From: Epithemia pelagica | Lineage: Eukaryota; Bacillariophyta; Bacillariophyceae; Surirellales; Surirellaceae | Direction of reading: 5' to 3' | Length of the DNA: 64,000 bases | Assembly (NCBI GenBank): GCA_946965045.2 | Contig: OX337236.1 | Location: 2,790,001 to 2,854,000 of the forward strand | In this document: one piece after another, positions 58,988 through 64,000 of the stretch | Position numbering within the stretch: position 1 is the stretch's first letter | Layout: each line of letters starts with the position of its first letter | Notes under the pieces: generated by a model | Seen by the model: only the letters and a program-made list of their open reading frames with translations | Databases searched by the model: none | What the model was told of the DNA's origin: nothing | Translations under genes and position numbers: made by a program

Positions 58988-60715
58988 ATGGCCGCCACCA
59001 GCAGTGAGTGTGAGTCGTCGTCGTCATTATCACCACGGAAATGGCCCGTCGTACGACCACGTCCCGTCCGGTACGACGATCCGTGGCTCTGGAAGAATCG
59101 CAAGACGACGACGAACCATGATCATCGATCGGCGGCGGAGGACGACCACACTGGCACTCACGAAACGGAACCAACCACCACCACAACCACACCATCGTCG
59201 TCGTCGCCAGTGTCGTGGACCTTTCACTTGTCGTGTGATCCAGAGTACAAGGACGACGAGACCACCTGTACGACTACCCACCCTGTAGAAACAAGCACAG
59301 CAGCAACATCAGAAAACCAAACCAATGAATCCGACCAGGACGAATCCGACGACAACCACAACAACGAATCCGACAACGAAAACGACGACCGTTCGGTGCA
59401 CGACGTTCCATTGGACCAGATGGACTTTTTTCAACGCCATGGCTTTGTGGTATTTCCTCGCGTCTTGTCTCCCTCCCTCGTGCAGGCCTTGCACGAGGAA
59501 TTTCATCAAGTCGTTCATCACCGTCACTACAATCGAACGTGTCCGCCCGACAAACTGCCACCGCCTGGAGTAGCAGCAGTACCAACCGCCACCACCACCA
59601 ACTCAAACAACAAGAACAAGAACAACAAAAAGAACAACAAGAAGAAGAACAACCATACTAACAACCACAACCACAACAACAAGGTCATTCAAGTGATTAA
59701 TTTGCACAAGGCCAATCACTTGTTTCGTCGGGTGGCAACCTGTCCTCGATTGGGACACGTGGTGGCACAAGTGGCGGGTTGGACCACAAACAAAACCACA
59801 ACGACCACAACGACAAGCGTCGGAACGCGCTTGGCCCAAGATCAACTCTGGTCCAAACCACCGCACTCACGACCCTTGGCCTATCATCAAGATGCGCCCT
59901 ATTTCATGTTTGACACGACGAGACAATCACCCACGAATTCTACAAATCCTACTACTACGACTACGAATCCAAGGAAGCCCCTCTCTACGAACAGCGACCA
60001 CAACGACCACAAACCAACGCCGACGACTCCACCACCTCGACAACCCATTGTCACGGTCTGGGTTGCCTTGCACGACATGACGGCCGAGGTGGGACCCTTG
60101 CACTATGTCGCGGGCAGTCATGCATGGCAGCAGCCGACGGGTCACGAAAAGGGCACGCGTCACTTTTTTGCCAACAATAACGATCAAAATGGATGGGCCT
60201 TGGTTCAAGCCGCTCATGATCAACACGTGCAGTGGCAACACGAACAAGAACAACAGAAACAACAACATGAAAAAGATCCTTCGACAAACGAAACGGCACA
60301 GCCTACGACAACCACACCAACGATCCTGGATGTGCCCGTCGTGTCTCTCACGGATTTGCCCGCGGGCAGTATCGCCATTCACGACGGTCATACCTGGCAT
60401 GGGTCCACCGCCAATGCTTCCGACGATCAATGGCGCCATGGATGGGGCTTGCACATGATACCCCTGCATCACGTGTGTGGCTTTCATGCCACGGCCCAGT
60501 ACAGTCGCTTGTGGAAGCCCTACTATCAACGACAAGAACAAGAACAAGAACGACAACAAGAACGACAAGAACGACAGCAAGAACACGAACGACCAGATCC
60601 ATTCACCGACTCGAGCAATCAGTCTTCTTCACCAACGACAACCACCATGGTGAATGGTTTGGATCTTGAGGACTTTCCCATTGCGTGGCAATCCACCACC
60701 ACTACTACTAGGTAG
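58988..60715 (+). CDS. Phytanoyl-CoA dioxygenase-like 2OG-Fe(II) oxygenase
   Basis: 575 aa. DQMDFFQRHGFVVFPRVLS (143-161) is the usual start of the PhyH fold. HQDAPYF supplies the Fe-binding H-x-D (His300, Asp302), and DGHTWHGSTAN with Arg483 gives the distal His (471) and the likely 2-oxoglutarate-binding Arg. VTVWVALHDMTAEVGPLHYVAGSH (355-378) is the family's characteristic middle block. So the iron and co-substrate residues are all in place and an active hydroxylase is likely; the substrate is not predictable, as the family acts on lipids, small molecules and proteins. Long Asn/Lys/His and Thr inserts interrupt the fold at loops (about 200-232, 312-350, 412-446), and the first ~135 residues are low-complexity. 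No signal peptide is obvious. Confidence 0.88.
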   Translation: MAATSSECESSSSLSPRKWPVVRPRPVRYDDPWLWKNRKTTTNHDHRSAAEDDHTGTHETEPTTTTTTPSSSSPVSWTFHLSCDPEYKDDETTCTTTHPVETSTAATSENQTNESDQDESDDNHNNESDNENDDRSVHDVPLDQMDFFQRHGFVVFPRVLSPSLVQALHEEFHQVVHHRHYNRTCPPDKLPPPGVAAVPTATTTNSNNKNKNNKKNNKKKNNHTNNHNHNNKVIQVINLHKANHLFRRVATCPRLGHVVAQVAGWTTNKTTTTTTTSVGTRLAQDQLWSKPPHSRPLAYHQDAPYFMFDTTRQSPTNSTNPTTTTTNPRKPLSTNSDHNDHKPTPTTPPPRQPIVTVWVALHDMTAEVGPLHYVAGSHAWQQPTGHEKGTRHFFANNNDQNGWALVQAAHDQHVQWQHEQEQQKQQHEKDPSTNETAQPTTTTPTILDVPVVSLTDLPAGSIAIHDGHTWHGSTANASDDQWRHGWGLHMIPLHHVCGFHATAQYSRLWKPYYQRQEQEQERQQERQERQQEHERPDPFTDSSNQSSSPTTTTMVNGLDLEDFPIAWQSTTTTTR

Positions 60716-61518
60716 TACCAGTGTTGTGTATGACACGGACAGGATCATGGTCTGTGGGAAGGACAGCGAGCGACACACAAGAAACCACCACACCAGGAGA
60801 GCCTGTGACGTTGGAGACCATGTGTATCTGGGAACCATGGATTCGGCTCTTGTCGTGTATTCGATCGACAATTATTCCTCGTTTTCCGTTCTCCCCGGGG
60901 GTTCTCTCAAATGGCGCTCTCTTCTTCTTACCGAGACGGGGGTATTGTGTCCACCCCACGATTGGCATTCGTAGGGACTGACTACCTAGGTACTCCTAGA
61001 AAAAGTGACATTTGTCGTGGGAGCGCGAGGATGGGGATGTGTGAACTCTCTCTCTCTCTTGATCTCCAGTTTCTACGCGGAGTCCGCAGGTGTTTCCAGA
61101 ATTTGTGGGGGGAGAAACGGAGAGAGACAGCGGCTGCGAGAACATCTCTCATGGATACACGACCTGTATCAATATATCAATGCTTTAAGAGTGCGAACAT
61201 GCAACCTACTCCTATATTCGAGCAGAGAGGTGATTGAGGATGGTTTTTGAGTCAGGTCACGAGTTCCGATGATTTTCACACTCTCTAGCGGGTGGGAGAA
61301 CAAAATTTTAACGGGACTGTATAAAGGTTCAAGGGTTTTCTATCCACTTATTCGTGACTGGAATAAGCAGTATCGCTGGAGATTATTCGTGTCACACAGT
61401 AATGGAAAAAGTTTCGTCCAAATGACTCCTTTTTTCGTGGAGACGAGGTCCAATCCATCCTAATAAAAGAAAACACAACATTGCATCCCTTTCCAGACTC
61501 TCTTCCTTACTACTACTC
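60716..61518. other. Spacer upstream of the GT92-like gene
   Basis: No supported gene; short ORFs in several frames. Holds ACTACTACTAGGTAGTACC across the dioxygenase stop codon (60701-60719) and GACTACCTAGGTACTCCTAG at 60980-60999. Confidence 0.45.
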
Positions 61519-62655
61519 ATGTACAAAGCAGCAATCCATGGTGCACATGGTAGAAGTAATGACTTTGACGACGGAGATGGCACTGGCGTCCCTCCAATGA
61601 CGACGACGACGAACACAACACCCAGGCGCACTCCTCCGTTTCTGTTGCATCGTCGCAGGAATGGTAGAAAAATGGGTGGCATTGTGTGGTGGTTGTTTAG
61701 TGGTGTAGTACTCCTGGTAGCATGTACCGTATTGCAAGGATCCTTGTTCCTGTCGATCCATACCAGCCTTGGTGGAGGATTCGTGGTGGACCAACAAACG
61801 ATTATGAGCGCGTGGTTCGCATCCTCGCCAGAAGGCCTCTTTGGATTCCCAAACAACACGACGGCTGCGGTCGTCGAACCGACGATTCCAAGCCAAAACA
61901 AAACCACATCAGTCTCCTCCTCTCATCATGGACCCCTGCTATTGCTCGAGAGATGGTCCTCCTTGATGTCATTGTGGTCGAAACAATCGTCGTCCTTGTC
62001 CTTTGCCTCGGCGACCGAGTGTCGCCTAATGATGGACACCAAGGTCCAAAATCCCATGATTGCTCATTGGATTCGTCACAAGGTCCCCTCCTTGGAACAC
62101 GTTCTTTCCTTGCCTCCACCCCGTTCCACCAATAAAGGTTCCACGACATTCACGGCAAACAACAACCACACGGACCAGAAATTGTACATGTTGTTCAATC
62201 TCTTGCCCAGTACCAACCGAACCGCGTTCCAATCTCCTTGGTATTGTGGTGCTCTGGCCGCCGTCCAAGGAGGAATGGACGACAACATTGGGGACACTGT
62301 ATCCACGACCATGGCTGTTACACCAGCAGAGGATTCTTCCTCCTCCTTGGTCGTTCGAGCGACTCGTGTGGCGATTCGGGGAGGAATCTTGGTCCTCTCC
62401 TGTCCAGTCACGCTGACAGCAACCCAGAACGAAACCAACGACAACAACAGCCACCAGGCGACTCCCCTTCCCGTGACTCATGTATGGTCCTCGTCCCTCA
62501 TACCCTCTCCACATGGGACCGTCATTCCACTGTACGATTTACGATTGCATCAAACCTGTCACGAATTGGAGGTACAAGAGTATCAGGACTTGTATCCGTC
62601 ATCATCATCATCCATAGCAACTCGGCAGGTTGGTACCCCAGTCTCCAACCGTTCC

Positions 62656-62686
<31 letters not shown>

Positions 62687-63765
62687 GAACAACAACAAGC
62701 GCCACGACCGAGTCACGCAATACTTCGACTACTACTACTACGACTCGTAGTACAAATCCTCAAGTGGGTGCCTGTCTCATTACACGAGGCGACAAGAGTC
62801 GTCGAGCCTTGCACGAATGGCTCATTTACCACCGCTTGTTGGGCATTCATCACGTTTGGATTTATCTCAATGAACCATGGAATCTGACCCATGCCACACC
62901 CACAACCACAGCATCATCCTCCTCCTCCTCCTCCTTGCCCAATCTCCCCTATGTCACGTATATACCCTACAATTACTGGTATCGCAATTTTGTACCATCT
63001 GACAATGGAATCCTGATTCGATGGCAAGTTCCCATGCAAATGACATGTCTCTGGAATGCCAAACGACTCGGTTTGGATTGGATCATGACGACCGATACCG
63101 ACGAATTTCTCGATGTCACCAATATTGTTCCCAAAGACCCATTGGACAAACCCCATCCGTCTGCCAACAACACCAAAACCGCCCAACAGGAGAACCAGCA
63201 GCACCATCCATTGCCAGGAGTATCCTCCAACGACACTACCAAAGCTGACGACAGCCATACGACTCACCATGAGTCACCAATACCGCCATTGCTTGAGTTC
63301 CTTGGCCGATACAATCCGCACCGTGTCGGTGCCTTGCAAATGATGAGTGTTCCCTACGGGCGTCATCGTCTTTTGGAACCCGAACCCAACAAACGCAACC
63401 AGTCATTATCGTCGTCGTTGCAAATGGATCAAGTGTGGCGGAATCGAAAATTGTGGCATACCAAATGGAATCGGCTCAAATTACTCTACAGTGTCCCCAA
63501 TGCCCTGGCCGTCAATGTCCATGCCTTGCTGGAATGTCACACGCGCCAACATGAAGCGTGTCCCATTCATCGATTGGATCCCACGAGTTCCATCTATTTG
63601 CGCCATTATCGACGGGGAGGCATGGCGACGACGGGAATCATGTTCAATCCCGATTTCAAACACTTGGTGGCCGATCGGCAATTGCCCCAACACTATCGGA
63701 CGGCCGTGTTGGAGGAATTGCACAAGACGACAATGACGACGGACAACCCACCAGTCGCATCGTAG
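61519..63765 (+). CDS. GT92-like glycosyltransferase, type II membrane
   Basis: 748 aa. A membrane anchor (about 53-78, GGIVWWLFSGVVLLVACT) follows a basic stretch, then a long stem. The catalytic domain starts at about residue 414: VGACLITRGDKSRRALHEWLIYHRLLG, HVWIYLNEP, PMQMTCLWNAKRLGLDW, and the DxD-type TTDTDEFLD with Asp526 and Asp528. Then come VGALQMMSVPYGRH, LWHTKWN and the family's C-terminal histidine-rich part (VHALLECHT, LRHYRRG). This is the order of GT92/DUF23 enzymes, which in animals add galactose to N-glycan cores. Here a Golgi glycosyltransferase of unknown donor is the safe call. A Ser/Thr-rich insert (about 378-412) precedes the domain. Internal Met codons near residues 27 and 52 are alternative starts. 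Confidence 0.82.
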
Positions 63766-64000
63766 TCACCACCCACCACACGCACGCACACACATCAAGT
63801 GGTTTCTTTCGTGATGGACCATGCACAAACCAAAACAGGTTTCGTTGTGTGGTTAAAGTAGGATTACCTTGTTTATTCAGTATGTGCATTATCTATAGCG
63901 ATTCTCTCGAGACTATATATACAGAGATTCTCGTTTCTCTTTTGTTCTTCTTGGCGGGAGGCTTGCTTGAGCAATCTGTGCGGCCCAAATCCGTGAGGGA
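63766..64000. other. Window end, no gene seen
   Basis: 3' flank of the GT92-like gene; CA-rich then AT-rich. Nothing else supported. Confidence 0.5.

Overview
The window looks like nuclear DNA of a diatom or a close stramenopile. It holds long, apparently intronless genes on both strands and a Ty1/copia element with diatom-type (CoDi-like) features: an aspartic protease with a DTHADT-type core and a chromo-like segment before the reverse transcriptase. There are many type II membrane enzymes of glycan metabolism. Proteins are full of Thr, Ser, Gln, Asn and His homopolymers. All calls come from reading the sequence; no database search was run.

Layout. 1-7.1 kb: flank plus a decayed copia retrotransposon whose two 466-bp LTRs are almost identical. 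7.6-7.9 kb: a gag-like fragment on the minus strand. 8.4-10.1 kb: an exostosin/GT47-like gene broken by one in-frame TAG; an intact paralogue lies at 56.8-58.6 kb. 10.6-14.9 kb (minus): a 1434-aa F-box plus Tubby protein whose Tubby domain is split by low-complexity inserts. 16.4-35.6 kb (minus): one uninterrupted ORF of 6379 aa. It consists of a charged N-terminus, dozens of ~46-aa 'A-x-x-W-L-R-x-N' repeats, nine 215-aa higher-order repeats of five 43-aa 'WDWxRNRPxPG' units, a proline-rich stretch, one membrane segment and a C-terminal leucine-rich-repeat domain. I know of no described family with this architecture, and it is the best candidate here for an undescribed system.

35.6-39.3 kb is gene-poor and holds a 1.7-kb stretch bounded by perfect 46-bp inverted repeats. 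39.3-43.4 kb: a sulfotransferase, then a eukaryotic homologue of bacterial leucyl/phenylalanyl-tRNA-protein transferase. 43.7-55.5 kb is a recently rearranged tract. A 2.2-kb segment with a Kelch gene occurs twice, 5.8 kb apart. The second copy abuts the broken 5' end of a DUF707-like gene. Next to it lie a multiply broken GT61-like gene and a third, older Kelch paralogue. An intact exostosin (GT47) gene sits between the two copies. 56.8-63.8 kb: the intact GT47-like paralogue, a phytanoyl-CoA-dioxygenase-like gene divergent from it, and a GT92-like glycosyltransferase.

The enzymes suggest a loose concentration of Golgi glycan-building and glycan-modifying genes (GT47, GT61, GT92, DUF707, sulfotransferase). 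They are spread over both strands and separated by ordinary spacers, so this is a theme, not an operon. Several members are fresh pseudogenes, as expected of a birth-and-death family region.
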